From positions 35,976,001-36,040,000 of the forward strand of contig CM074861.1 in assembly GCA_037501455.1 (NCBI GenBank): a stretch of 64,000 nucleotides of DNA. Direction: 5' to 3'. Within the stretch, counting starts at the first letter, position 1; each line of letters starts with the position of its first letter. The DNA comes from Lantana camara. Lineage: Eukaryota > Streptophyta > Magnoliopsida > Lamiales > Verbenaceae. This document shows positions 11,007-24,239 of the stretch, in pieces. The position numbers were made by a program, and so were the translations under genes. Under the pieces are notes generated by a model. It worked only from the letters and a program-made list of their open reading frames with translations. It was not told where the DNA came from and made no database searches.

Positions 11007-14000
11007 CTAGCTTTCTGCATCATCAACCTTTTGCTTTCCCTTTTTGACTCGTTCGAGTTCTTCTTCGGCGACCTTTAGTTGTTCGTTAAGCGTTGATACT
11101 CTCTGCTCCAGCTCTTCTTGCGTGCCTCGAGTAATGGCTGTTTTATACGGTGATAAAAAGTTATCTCCAAATGCTTGCAAGGCTTCTATCCCACAAACCT
11201 GTTAAATTATCAACCAATCAAGACAAAGAAACATATACGTATGTACATTAACCAGTGTTATTAATGATTCAAAGATAATCTTCGAAATTGTGAAAGTAAT
11301 TAGTAACGAAAGTTGGGGGAAAAATAAGAAGTGAATGTTGAGATATTTAAACATTTAAAAAGATTGTCCTCTCTATCGGTTTGAGCTTTTAGATGGGGTT
11401 GTTATTCAATATAGAATCAGAGCTCAGGGCTGTGGTGGAATCTTTACCGTCATGTGATAATTCAGTAACAACCAAAAGTTGGTGGAAGGCGCCTTCAGTT
11501 TTTAGCTTTAGCTTTATTGTTTAAGAAAAACAGAAACAGACCTTGCAGAAACTCTTCACGTGAAACGTGACAAAAGGGAAAATGTGAACTTTTGCAATTG
11601 CAAATAAGGGCAATTTACATCTGGGTCCCCTGAGGTTTGGCGTAATTACAAATTAATCCCTGCACTTCCAGAAATTACATACAACTACTCTACTGTTTCC
11701 TTCCGTTAGAGGTCCCTGGACGCCATTATAGTTCCGTCCAAATCTGGGTATTCTTGAGGGCTCGTTTTGTAAAATTTTGTAAAATACAGGGACTTTTTTG
11801 TAATATTCAGGATAATTTTTTGGACGGAACTATAACGGCGTCCAGGGATCTCTAACGGAAGGAAACAGTAAGGTAGTTGTATGAAATTTCTGAAAGTGCA
11901 GGGATTAATTTGTAATTACGCCAAACCTCAGGGGACCCAGATGTAAATTGCCCTTGCAAATAAACCCAAAATTGTAAGAGATGAAAGCATTATATAATGA
12001 TCCACTATCGTTTTAAGGAATATATGCTTCCGGAATATGATGATAATTACCTCTTGGGGTAGCAATGGCAACTTAGTAATGTGAAAATCATCGTACAACA
12101 CGTAGAACTGATCCAGGTACTTTTGTTGCATGTTCATTCTAGCTCTGAGCAATTTTGATTCAACAGCTACAGAAATGAACAAATAGCTACGTAAAAATTA
12201 CAGTGAAGAAATTAAATTCATTTGATAACAGAAAAGCCAAAACAAGAGGAGAGATTTTCACCTTCTTCATCAAAAATTACTTGGTTGATAATGATATTAT
12301 GCGTATCTATTTCGAATCTAGTAAGCTCCTGAACGAGCCGTTCAGTTTCATACAAAGACAAGAATTCCGGAATGCAAACACAGACAAATGTTGTCATATC
12401 CTGCCAGAGAAAGAAGCCGATAATGCATTAAGTGATTTTACTAGCATGTATAAAAATGAGAGAAATAGGTATACTATATTATTTAAAAGCAACAAGAAAA
12501 TGTAAGCGAATTAACAAATATATTTGGAAATATATCTAATTATTTATGATCAAACCAAATTATCTTGATCAAACTTCAAACATGAATTCAGTGGCGGAGC
12601 CAGAACTCCAAGAATATTTATTTTGTTTTAAGAATATTGCATTTTGCAAGGAATATAAGATCTTACAGGATCCTTAAACTGATTATTGACTTGTTCGATC
12701 ACATCTTTCATGCCTTCAAGCCTTCCTAAGATGTCATCTTCACCAAAATCATCACCAACACCGAAAAGACGAGTCATCTGCTAGGAAAACATTGAGAACC
12801 AGATACTTGCCTATTCAAGAAAAAAAAATGCTAGAAATATATGCTAAATTAAAATAGGACTAATTCACAACAATTGAAATAGTTTTGTCATAATATTATT
12901 AGCAGTATTAGACTATTTTCTCATCTATAGCTTAATTTTTAGAGAGGAAACAACATCAAATGTTTAATAAGGATAATTACACTGACGTACCACTAAGACT
13001 TGGCCTAATTACACAAACTTCCCCTGAGGTTTCAGAAATTACAAAAGCATCCCCTATAACTTACATTACATCTGGATTAATGAATTTTGATAATTTAATC
13101 TCTCTTTATTATAGTTACCCCTTTTTTCCTATTTACAACTGATCAATAATTGACTTTAAACTGATCACCGTACTAGCATGTGTTAGGCCAATCTTGACAT
13201 ATGTCAGGAGAAGTTTCTGTAATTTCTCAAATTTCAGGGGAAGTTAGTGTAATTAGGCCAAACCTAAGGGTACGTCAGATGTAATTAACTGAATATTTAA
13301 TTCCACAGAGACATGCAAAGGAGAGAGCTATTTTACCTGGCTCAACATGCCACCAAACTTATTTCTCAAACTCATCATCTTTGCAAGCCCTTTTTCTAAT
13401 GTTGCAGGAAATTGTAAAAGCCGAAGTGTATGACCAGTTGGAGCTGTATCAAAAACAATGCAAGAATAATCCATAGTTTGCACCAACCTGAACAAAACAT
13501 ATGCAGACAAATCCAATTTTGAGAATGATGAATAAAGCTATATGAATAACATATGATAAATCTTCAAGTATTCATCACACTTCTTCAGTAAATTAAGCCT
13601 TTTATACAAGCAACTCTGTTCCGAGGAACTATATTTCAGAATATTGACCTCCCTCAGTTTCTTGAAGCAAAGTATATAAACTGTATTTAATAAAATAAAA
13701 TAACTGTAAATCGAACTGATTCTAAAATTGTCGGAATCAAGTTAGCATGAAGCTTTTCTTCACTTACAAAACTTCAGATAGTGGCTATATATACATTCAA
13801 ACACCAAAAAGAAGGTACGTTTAAGGACTATTCGAACTCACTTAAGCATTTCGGCAAAACTCATAGCCTCATCAATTCCCGGTATAGAGTTCGTCAAATC
13901 CGACATAAATCCATCAGCATCGGAACCATTCTCATCATTTTCCACATTAGGATCAACTTCCTACATGATAACATCTTCCATCAATCACATCTTAGTCACA

Positions 14001-14802
14001 GATAAAAGGAAGAAAAGAGAAACAGACCTCAGTGAATTAGTGAGTCTATTATCAAATCTCCGAAACCCTTCTTAAAGTTGGAAGCTTGATCACCAACACA
14101 CACTTTCACACAATCATACATGCTTGATGTATGGACAGTAACACTACGACACAAACTTCTGTTAAATTTACCACATGATAGCTATCGAACCCAAGTATCG
14201 AACACTATACAACACAACAAGATTGTATTTATATAAGTGTCCGTGCATCATAGGAGATAAGTAATTCAAACCAATGCATGGACGAACATATCAAGTAACA
14301 AATGAAAGAACAAGATTCAACAATGCAAATATCAGAAACTTCACGGCAAAAGTTCCATCATTAAGCCACTAATTACATCATCCTCAATTACCTCATAAAA
14401 GATTTTAAAAAAAAATAAGTTTCCAATTCCATCTCCAATTCTCAAACATGCAATCACAACTCGACACAGCAGAAAAAACCCAAACAAGAAAATATCACGA
14501 CAACAATAAAACCAATGCATTAAAACTTCAAATTCCCTCACCATGGCGTACAAGTTGGTGAAGCCAGTAACAAGGGTGGGACTCTTGGTGAACCTCTGCT
14601 GGAACGCATCGCTTAGATTATGCGCGGGGTCGGTGGAGATGATGAGCACTGAGGATCGCACTCGGGCGAGTAAAATGGACAGAATCGAGCTGCATGTTGT
14701 CTTGCCCACGCCCCCTTTACCCCCCACAAACACCCACTTCAGCGTTTCTTGGTCGATTATATTCTGCCTTGTTCCCTCGGGCAATTCCTCGTTGGAATCC
14801 AT
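11007..14802 (-). CDS. GET3A: GET3a-type ATPase (ArsA/TRC40 family), tail-anchored protein targeting
   Basis: This is the cytosolic ATPase that receives tail-anchored membrane proteins and passes them to the ER GET receptor. Seven exons: 14802-14542, 13960-13842, 13487-13337, 12777-12667, 12400-12262, 12166-12051 and 11198-11007. They join in phase to 362 residues, about the family length. The deviant Walker A motif [10 protein letters not shown] is at residues 27-36 and switch [13 protein letters not shown] at 56-67. Switch [17 protein letters not shown] is in exon 3, and the hydrophobic helix region [13 protein letters not shown] is in exon 4. The C terminus is a short charged coiled coil (EELEQRV...[15 protein letters not shown]). 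No transit peptide precedes the ATPase core, which argues for the cytosolic paralogue. The fungal/animal CXXC zinc motif is absent; the segment reads ESKLLRARM, as I recall for plant GET3a. All splice sites are canonical and no stops were found. Introns 3 and 6 carry MITEs. No TATA box is evident upstream of 14802. Confidence 0.95.
11607..11954. mobile_element. Foldback MITE in GET3A intron 6, 8-bp TSD
   Basis: The element is almost a perfect hairpin. The left arm begins AGGGCAATTTACATCTGGGT (11607 on), and the right arm (about 11815-11954) is its near-exact reverse complement over about 140 bases. The 8-bp duplication TGCAAATA flanks it (11599-11606 and 11955-11962). It lies in the last intron, clear of the splice sites. 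Confidence 0.9.
12968..13292. mobile_element. Foldback MITE in GET3A intron 3
   Basis: The left end (GATAATTACACTGACGTACC, then TTGGCCTAATTACAC) and the right end (GGTACGTCAGATGTAATTA) are inverted repeats over about 75 bases. It shares the CCCCTGAGGTTT-like inner motif with the intron 6 element but is otherwise different. The target duplication is not clear. Confidence 0.7.
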
Positions 14803-17800
14803 AAATCAATCGTAATAAAAATTTGACAATAACGATATGATCACTACAGCTACGTCGTCGATCAATGGTGAAAAGGGTCTTGTTTATTGGGTGGTGATTC
14901 TCTTGCCAAGAATTCCTCCTTTCTCTGAGGAATTTATACAAACAGTTGGTGTGCCTGCTGGGTTACCACACTCTCTGCCGGAAAACTCAAGAGTAGAAAG
15001 AGATCTAACAGAACCTCATTTGCTGCGAATTTCATATTTTCGTATAGTTTAGGGCATTTTTGATAAATTACACCAAGCTCCATCCACATGGACGTAATTA
15101 CACTTAGGCCCCTACAGATTTGCTTATTAGCAATATTATCCCCCCATTTGTCTTTCCTACTCAAACTAAACTTGGCCCAACAACTTTGGGCTTAGACCTA
15201 ATTTTCAGCCCATAGACTAATGGACTTTCATGTTTGATTGGATATTGAAAGAATTTCTTTTTATATATTTTGTATTATTTATTTGATTTGATTTCGAACC
15301 TGACTTGAATTTTAACATATTTGACAGACAAAAAAATTGATGGAAATATTTATTATCTAAAATAAATAGTCAAATCCGATCTATTAAAAGATCGGAATGA
15401 AATTTTTTATAATAATTTAATTATTTTATAAATAAAAATTCTAATAGAAATAATTATGTTTATAATTTCAACATATGTACGATTTTATCTAATAATGAAT
15501 CTTTCACTATTTTTTTTAAAAATATGGTCTTCTTTTATTAATAATTTTAAATTTTGGATTATCATATTTTAAATTAATATAAGAAAAAAATAGTTAATAT
15601 TAAAAAGTAATTTTTGATAAATATTATGTGATTATATTTTTTAATATTTATTTTTTAAAAATATACATACATTTTTATTAATCGAATCTGATCTTTATCG
15701 AATCTGATCCAACTCAAATTTATTCAGATTGAATACTGAGGAATCTGGATCGTTCATAGGATCCAAATCGGGATCCAATCATCCAATTATTGAATTTCCT
15801 TATTATGGATTTGGATTTTGCTGATCTGATCCGGATTCAACTAGTTGAGAATCTTACTCTTAATTACATGTATATAACAAATTGTTCCTACAAATGTTGT
15901 ACAAATTTCAGACAAAAATTAATTTTTCTTTTACAAATATGAGATTTAACTAAATTTATGATGTATATATATATACTAATATGATCATATATTTGTAAAT
16001 CTTTATATCTTACAAACTTCATTAATAAAATTAATTTATCTATTACGAATACAAGATAAACATAGGTTGCAACCAGATATCAAATTTTACTAATTTAATT
16101 TAATGATTAAATATTTTAATGTCCTCTCTCAAGTAAAAATTTTGACACCCGTCTCAATCTATGATATACGAATATAGAGACAAACACAACACGATATTAG
16201 TACGACGAAAATATTTTTTTAAAAAAATTATCATATAAAAAGTATTTTGTAGGATATTCAGTACGAGTATATTATACTTTAAAATAATATTTTTAGAAGT
16301 GTACACATCGGGGAGAAATAGTAATTTTAGACATCATCATTTTAGGATTTGGCTTTTGCATTTATACACGTGACATATATCGCTTCAGATCCATAAAATT
16401 AATTTGAAATGACATGAGAGCCGACCGGAAAAAAAAAACACAAATAAAGAGACTTAGGTCTCTGTCTCCTTTAATCTTAATTTTGTGGGACTCATATGTC
16501 TCAATGCATCATTGTTATTATGTACGTGACAAACGTGGATGAGCATATATACCTAAATTACAGATTGTTACGTGATAATATTATGATCTAATGAAATGAT
16601 ATTAGTGCTGATATCATCAATATATACACAAATTTTTGTATGTATTTTTGGGAGGTTGTATTATCAAGTCAATCATATAACGTATGAGTTGTTCTTAATT
16701 TTAGGTATGTCAGCAGTTTTAAATCTATGATAAGTTGTTTCATTTTTTGAGGTGTCTTCGATCAATCGGCTTACAAGTTACAAAGAGATAAAAAATCCTT
16801 GTTCCTATACATACGCATTACATGATGATATGTAATATATGAGTAATTTTTGTTTGAGCTTCAACTTTATTAAATCAGTGTAATAAGAGAGAGTGTTTTT
16901 TAATTGCCGATGATTGAAATAAAATTTAAAAAAAGTGACCAAGTGAATAACATGTACAGTACATTTAGCCATATTATTCGTTGGTTCCACCAAATTACTA
17001 AGTTAGAAAGCCTGGTCAGTCTCTAAGATATCATTTATACATGATGCATGAACATTTTCATAAAAATAATTTTACTCTGATATGTGGTTTATGATGCATG
17101 GATTCGAGTACGGTGACACGGATATATATGGCAACATTTTTTTTTTTTTATTTCCAACGTGAAAAGCGTCGAATAAGGTATCGAACACGAGCGTTCAACA
17201 CTATACAACACAACAAAATAATATTTTTAGAAGTATTTGTACATTATAGCATGTCGTGTTAGATTTTTGCATAGAATATTTTTCATATGATAAATTCTAA
17301 AATAGAGCATTAAATTTTAGTCATACTGTGTTTTATTTATATTATGATATTTATATTCTCATGTATAGTTAAAAAATAATAATAATAAAGTCACGTAGCT
17401 AGTATAGAAAGTTCTCAATCTGAAAGATTTTTTGAGGATTTCCTTTGGTTCTTTACTCGATTCATTCCACACGTACTTGATGAAACGTGATATAATAATT
17501 CCAAGTTCATTATTAGTTCTCATAATCAGCCACTATCCAAGCAACCTAAAGTAAGGAATATTATAATTAGTCAATGGAAAAAGTGCTTATCATAATAAGT
17601 GCTCTAATTCCATCTCTGAAATTTGAAAATTAATTCAACTCAAAGAATGGATGTTAAATATTCATGTAATCCGGGAGATGTCACGATCGCATTTCGTCGA
17701 ATTAATCGGGATCAAAATTGACTCCAGTTATTGTTGAGTCGGACTTGACAACAATGATCTCTCTGTTTATATTGGAAGATATAATCATGCATTAACGGAT

Positions 17801-17812
17801 ACTGTTTGGCCT
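14803..17812. other. AT-rich spacer with decayed repeat fragments
   Basis: The first 250 bases would be the GET3A promoter and 5' leader; no core promoter motif stands out. A short MITE remnant (ATTACACTTAGGCCCCTAC) lies near 15092-15115. At 15640-15850 the sequence is rich in GATCTGATCC/GGATCCGAAT-like words, as in the hAT element at 43544. Copies of a dispersed ATACAACACAACA-type repeat lie at about 16140-16310 and 17095-17290. No gene was recognised. Confidence 0.5.
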
Positions 17813-17820
17813 GTTGAGAG

Positions 17821-17883
17821 CAGGGCGGATTCAGGATTTCTCATCAGTTGGGGTTGAAAATTCTTAGGCTTCAATATATATAT

Positions 17884-17954
<71 letters not shown>

Positions 17955-18615
17955 TTAAAATTAATTAAAGACACTACAACTCATAGATTATAAATGTTTT
18001 TGACGATTCATGTTTCTTTTAATTTGCTCCCACCATTTTTTTTCAAACTAAAGTCTTCACGTACAGATACTAATATGGTCTCTATTAAAAAAAAACTAAA
18101 ATTTATTTTGATATTATGATATCCACTATCGAATGTAGTAATTAATTCTTTTGGTAAATTATAAATAAGTTAAAATATGGACAGTTGAATAAAAAAAAAA
18201 ATTAAATCTTTTATATTCGAAATTAAAATTCGAATTTACAATATTTTATTAAAATAATATGTATTAAAAATTAAAATTTTTTGTGATATTAATTTGACAG
18301 AGTTAGATTTTAATTAGAATTACCTACATGATATGATACCTTTTATCTCTCTAATATTATATGATATATAAGATACATAAAACTATTTTTTTCTTGCATA
18401 AAAACACAATTCAATTGATATTTTTCTGAAGTGTTCTGCGCATCATAACAAAAAATTCACACTTTTAATTATATTCATATTCGAGCGAAACTAGAATCAT
18501 ATCTAATATAATATATAGATATAACATTTATTTCAATAATATATACTTGTATTTTGTAAATTATTTTGAGGGAATTAGGGGGGAGTGGGGCTGGCCTTAA
18601 GTGGCTCCGCCCCTG
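17821..18615. mobile_element. Non-autonomous hAT element, 8-bp TSD
   Basis: GTTGAGAG is repeated exactly on both sides (17813-17820 and 18616-18623). The ends are inverted: CAGGGCGGATTCAGG on the left, and CAGGGGCGGAGCCAC as the reverse complement of the right. An 8-bp duplication with CAGGGGCGG-type termini fits the hAT superfamily. An A-tract and TAA microsatellite lie at about 17889-17953. There is no coding capacity. A fragment of the same terminus (GTGGCGGAGCCAGAACTCC) sits at about 12592 inside a GET3A intron. Confidence 0.85.
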
Positions 18616-18854
18616 GTTGAGAGTAATAATTGTGCTCCCATGCGATCGGAGCACGAGCGGCCGTTAAGCTAGTTATTGAGGGGATCGATGATAATAGAAC
18701 TAACCTTGATAATATGACAAATAATATGTTTGGTCTTACCCTTTCAAAAGGTAATTATTGAGGAGAGAATTATCAAGTCATTATATATTGAAGTTTATAT
18801 TTTTAATATTTGACAATAGAACATGCTTAGAATACAAATTATACATATCGGTCG

Positions 18855-19421
18855 GTTGACACTTCTCAAAAGTAGCCACCCCTGCCTAGAGAGGGCAATG
18901 CACCAGGATTGTCCTGTTTGCTTTGAGTATCTCTTTGAGTCGAGAAATGATGTTATCGCGTTGCCATGTGGGCACACCATTCACAAGAAATGCTTGGAAG
19001 AGATGCAGGAACACTATCAGTATGCCTGCCCTATCTGCTCCAAGTCGGTCTGTGACGTGTCAAAAGTGTGGGAGAAGGTCGGGATTCTTTGTAACGATTG
19101 TGGACGCAGTTCGGAAGTGAAATATCATGTTGTGGCACATAAATGCCCGAATTGCAAGTCTTATAACACCCGCCAACGAGAGATTAGGTTAGACTGATAA
19201 GATGTCGAGTTTGCAATGAGTAATATATATGTTATGTTTGGTTCCAACAAACCGCGCCCTTGCCGTGCAACGATATGTTGCGTTTGGTTCCAACAAACCG
19301 CGCCCTTGTGGTGCAATGAAAGCAATCGCTGTTGCTGGAAGCTCATTGGGGGTTGCTTTTCCCGATCTTGGAATCTTGCTTTGCTATTGTAAAAATATTA
19401 CATTTAAAAAAAAAAAAAAAA
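18855..19421 (+). pseudogene. Retrocopied 3' part of a CHY-zinc-finger/RING E3 ligase (RCHY1/MIEL1 type)
   Basis: The open frame ending at 19197 reads a C3HC4 RING: CPVCFEYL, CGHTIHKKCLEEM, CPICSKSVCD. It continues into the C-terminal zinc-ribbon, with ILCNDC and KCPNCKSYNTRQ. That order is typical of plant CHY-RING ubiquitin ligases. The N-terminal CHY finger is missing. About 15-20 residues normally between VWEK and ILCNDC are absent in frame, which looks like a skipped exon. There are no introns. A 208-base 3' UTR-like stretch is followed by A16 (19406-19421). TATCGGTCG occurs at 18846-18854 and again at 19425-19433, as a short target duplication. I infer a 5'-truncated processed copy. The frame is still open from 18823, so expression of a RING-only peptide is possible but unsupported. 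Confidence 0.75.
19236..19318 (+). repeat. 46-bp tandem duplication in the retrocopy 3' end
   Basis: GTTTGGTTCCAACAAACCGC begins at 19236 and again at 19282. The two units differ at a few positions. Confidence 0.9.
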
Positions 19422-19433
19422 GCGTATCGGTCG

Positions 19434-22400
19434 ATCTTTAGTTAAAAAAAAAAAAAAAATACAAAACTAAAAGCTGGTAACATGCAGCTCAAATAATGGG
19501 ACAATGTGGACCAGAAGCAAGAAGAAACAGCTTTTTCGTCATGGAGAAAAGCTTCCCAAACCCTTATCTCAAAGCTAGAAAGTTGTTCTTGGTCAGTGAT
19601 TGGCTTTTCTTATCAAATCGCATCGCACCATTATTATATATATATATATTTAATATATAATATTCATAGCTTAATTAAATATAATTTTAATATTCATAAA
19701 CTTAAATTAATTCCGGCAATTTAAATGATATGTTGGATTTATTATCAAAATACGTGCAACACCTTTCGGTTAGGAAATATATGTTTCTTGAAAAAATTAA
19801 ATTCTTCCTCAATCCTCATTTTCTATAATTACATATATAAAGATTAAAACAATGTACATATTTTATGTGAACTGAAAATAATGTAAAAAATATTTATATA
19901 AATAAAACCCGGTGATTTGGGAAATTAAGTGTTGTGTTCTGAAATTTTTGTAAGTACTTTTCGGAGAATATTTCTATATTTGTATTCGTGCAAGGTAGTA
20001 CGTTTATATGTGACACCATATGTCATTTTTTTTCAATATTTGTTGATATATAGTTTAAATATTAGATAAATTATGATGTAATTTACCAAAATATAGAAAA
20101 GAAAAACTTTGATGTATACGCAAAATTGAACTCAGTATGTCGGCATGCGATATAACGACAGGACAGCACAAGCTTTTTCAAAGCTGCTTTTATCTTTCTA
20201 CATCTTCTTCGAAGTTATTCCTTTGCCGTTTATATGTACATCTTTAGGGTTCACGGATGCACGAATACTTTTAAAAATATAGTATGATGTGTAGACACGA
20301 TATTTATATAAATGTATAATGTGATAAAGATATATGATGGTATAGATTCTTTTTTAATTTTTTTATTTAGAAAGTATCGGATGTTGTGTCTCGTATGAAT
20401 TTTCGATGCAATACGAAAAGACAAAATAATTAGAAGTGTATTTGTATTAGAGAGAATACCTCGTTTTGTGTACGTTTTTAATATTTTGATTATCTGATCA
20501 GTATTGTGTCGTATTTATTTTATTTATTTTTGATCGAAGAAGAACGTATTATGTCGTATGCTTATCACGTGGTAAATAAAATAAAATTTGTGTATTCCTG
20601 TCCTGCATTGTATTTATGTTGTGTCCAAATTTAAAGAATGGAAAATTTTATGTAATTATGAAATTACACTTATTTTTTTATAAAAAAAAAAAAAAAGAAA
20701 AGAAGAAGAGGAAGAAACTAATCATCCATGGGGATTTACCATTATTTGTCTTAAATTTTAATTGTTAAATTTTTTAAGACAAATTAAATAGGTTGGACTC
20801 TTGGCAATATTTATTACTATTAAATGGTGTAAATTTCTCTTAAATGAGTTTTAACCATTACTTTATTCACCTATTACTTTAATGGTGAGTATAAATTTAT
20901 GTGATTGCAGCTGTCAACTTTAATGAGTTACTTAATTATTTCATCCCTCTTTATCCCATTTCCCAAACTAATTCAAATCTGGATAATAACTTTTTATCTA
21001 GATCGAGGGTTTACTTCACTTTTTGCAATGGTTTTTGTACTAGCTAATTAACCCGGTAAACAATGAATTCTTTAAATTAACTAGTGTTTACTTCACATTT
21101 TTAAATGAGTTTGTATTTAACTTAAAAATAAGGTATTGTTTACTTCACATTTCATAAACCATTAAAATGGGTAGAAAAATCCATATTACCCTTTTTCTTA
21201 ATGAATAGAATGAATGGATGAAATTTACCTTGTGAATTTTTTTTTTCTTATTTTTTTTAACAAACAGGTAAATTCAAATTGAAAAATAGAATTTAGAAAT
21301 TGTGACTTAAAATTTTAAAATTAGAAATTGTGAGCAATAAAAATAGTTCATCTAGAGATTCTAAATAAATTTATCAACACTATAGGCAAAACTTTTGAGT
21401 ATAGTTTCATGAACTAATGTGGAAAAATATGTACTTATTGGTTGGTTGCCTGACAATAGTCAAGATTATATTAAAAAAAAAAATTATAATTAAGTATAGT
21501 TTTATAAAGATAAAAATGGATAAAATTATGAAATTTGATTTTGTTACAAATATTATTATTTTATTAAATTCAAAAACTTGCACGGGAAGACATATTGATA
21601 GAATATTTATTTTTGATCTTAATAATAAATGTGAAAATAGAAATAATATAAAAACACATGCACCGAAGAACATAAAATAAAATAAAAAAAAAATTAAAGT
21701 CAAAGAGAGAAGAAAATATTGGATCTTAAAAAGTAATTTAAATGGCAAGGCGTGTAATATTGGACAACTATTGGACAAACATGTCAAAAAAATTTACATT
21801 AAATGCAATGGTTTAGCTAAGAGCTACTTTTTGAGTGCTTTATTATCAACACCCATAAGCCATAGGAAGGACGGGCTGGATGGATTAAACCGGGCCATAG
21901 ACAAATTGAAGTAAACACTCCTAACCGGCTCCTTATTTAAGTTGAATGGAGTTAACCTTCCTAATAAACGTGCCCTCAATGACTTGATAAATAAATTAAA
22001 CAATTTTTGTTTGCATAAAAATCGTTCTCGGGCAACAAATAACTCCAAAAAAACGTCATCAATTAATGATTAATAAAAAAAGACAATAATGTGAAAATTA
22101 CTATACTATTAGCAACAATGATTATTGTATAGAGTAATTTTAATTCAAAATCTAATCTGGCCAAAACTAGTATAATTAGGAGAAAATATTTTATATTTGT
22201 CATGTGATTGATATAAAATTTAAAGAAAGTGATCAATCAAATAGCAAATTTAAACTTATTTACATAATTAATTAAATTTGATTGAGTACCGAGAGTTTAA
22301 ATATTAGAAATTTTTCTTAATTATGACATTGTAAGAAAAAAGAATAAAATCTTTTACCATACAGCATGATGTATTGCCATTTCTAATGGATGATATTTCT

Positions 22401-22479
22401 AAAAATATCATTTTTTTATATCATGTCTTGTCGGAAGTTTCTTATGCGGAAAATTCTAAAATAAAATTGTATGACCGAA
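19434..22479. other. AT-rich spacer, no gene recognised
   Basis: A/T-runs, a second A15 tract (19444-19458) and a dispersed ATACGACAC-type repeat (about 20250-20500) are present. An open - strand frame at 21824-22048 (74 codons) matches nothing I know. Confidence 0.5.
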
Positions 22480-22489
22480 TATTAGAAAT

Positions 22490-22995
22490 TTGCGTCCTTT
22501 GAGCCATTAGGCGGATTGCCTCATATGCTTTGAATCCGGGCGATTTGCCCCCTAACCTTTGAAAAATCGCTCACTTGACCCCTTTGACCAAGTTTGACTA
22601 TCGATTTCTCCTCCGACATGAAGATCCAAGTTCCAAGACCACCGTCATCGTGCTCGGCTCTCCAAGGAGAACAAAATCCATACCCCATCCGACCCTATTA
22701 GCCGTCAAACACTTCGTTTGTCGTGCGTCACATTTGACCGATGATTTCTTCTTCGTCAGTTGTCGGATTTTGATTTCGAGACCATTGTTGTGTTCCTTGT
22801 GTCTAGAGTTTCAATTTGATATATCATATCAACACATTTGATATCACCATCGTACAAATATGCTTTGTTAAAGTTTTTTCAAAGAGGTCAAGTGAACGAT
22901 TTTTCAAAGGTTATGGGGCAAATCGCCAGGATTCAAAGGTTAGGGGACAATCCGCCCTAAGGGGCAAAGGGCGGGGGGGATTGTGATTTACCCTT
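22490..22995. mobile_element. Foldback element with about 85-bp inverted arms
   Basis: The left arm (22496-22583) has GGCGATTTGCCCCCTAACC and AAAAATCGCTCACTTGACC. It is matched in reverse complement by the right arm (about 22886-22971). The right end continues with GGGGGATTGTGATTTACCC, which resembles a MITE terminus; the equivalent left terminus has decayed. No target duplication was found. The central 300 bases are unlike the arms. Confidence 0.65.
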
Positions 22996-24229
22996 TTTAA
23001 AATTATCATTTTCTCGTATCGTTTCGAATATTTCTCATGCGGAAAATTCTATATAAAAAAAATGTATTATCATCGTATATGTATCATATCATATTCATAT
23101 TGTCATATCTGTATCCAGAATGCCTGCATTCTTGTCTTTATCCCATGCCTCTTTAATCAATGCTTCGGATGCGATCAGTGATTGTCAATCTGTGCTTTGT
23201 ATCCTTCCATCTCTCTCTTCTTTCGGGCTTTTGGTTTTGAGTCGGCGTGGGCGCGATCTTCTATCCCAGCACTGCCCGCTCACGTTTTCTGACATTCAAT
23301 ACGAGAATTTTCGTTTTTGATTTCTTGCATACAGGAGAAGAATTCATCCATCAAGGTTAACACGTGTCCAAATTCAAGAAGGTGGGTGTATGATGCGACT
23401 ACGAACTCGTAATTAAGTTTGAGAAGGACTTCACCGGCAAGAAGTTGGCAATCAAATAAATTAAACGGTGCTGATTCACGTACAAGTCCAGTGATTGTGG
23501 CATTCGCTGCCAATATTGCGATAGATCGTGATCATATTAATTCAACTTGATTGGTCGAATGAGTGAGGACAACTGGCTCGAGGGATGAGGCTTTTTCCAG
23601 TTGAAGGAATTAAGTGATCATCGTATCATTGCGCTTAAGTTCTTGTAGTTAATTCAATGTGTAACTATATATAGTTGGCGATTATGAAAATATTTAGATG
23701 AAAGAGTTGGCTAGACCGCCAGAACATAGGATCAAACGATCATACGTAGAAGATATTCTAATGAATTTTTTTAAAAAGTTAAGAGAGAAATTGGAAATGA
23801 AACATTATACGTGAAAGATACTCTAATAAACCTTTCCAGAGAGTGATTAATGATGCTAAAGTAGCGAACAAGGGCAAGGGCGGTGCTCGTGGGTATACGG
23901 CGAAGGTAGCGGTGCTCAGACCCTATTAGCAACGACAACTAGAGTAAAACACAAATTATAGCTCAACTATCATCATATAAATTAACGAATAGAACCAAGA
24001 ATCATGTGTAATTATTATTGCGAGAAATATATAACACACAACACAAATATTATCCATTGACACCAACTATTCCAATCAGATTTGAAGTTTTTTTTTTTCA
24101 ATTTTGTGTCAAGTTTATTAGTAGACAATTGATATTAGAGGAGAGAAACAATTGAAATATGTAAAAAACAAAAAAAACAAAAAAAAAAAAAGAATTCTCT
24201 CTTCTAATTAAGCAGGCAACTCATTCCTC
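22996..24229. other. Spacer with unrecognised open frames
   Basis: The - strand frame 23513-23280 (77 codons) and the + strand frame 23120-23320 overlap and match no family I recognise. Codon use is not obviously gene-like. A dispersed ATACGA-type repeat copy lies at about 23020-23110. No other structure was seen. Confidence 0.4.
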
Positions 24230-24239
24230 ATAAAATCGT

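Noticed and set aside
23280..23513. 77-codon - strand frame as a gene fragment
   Set aside because: No recognisable family, overlapping frame on the other strand, no splice partner found.
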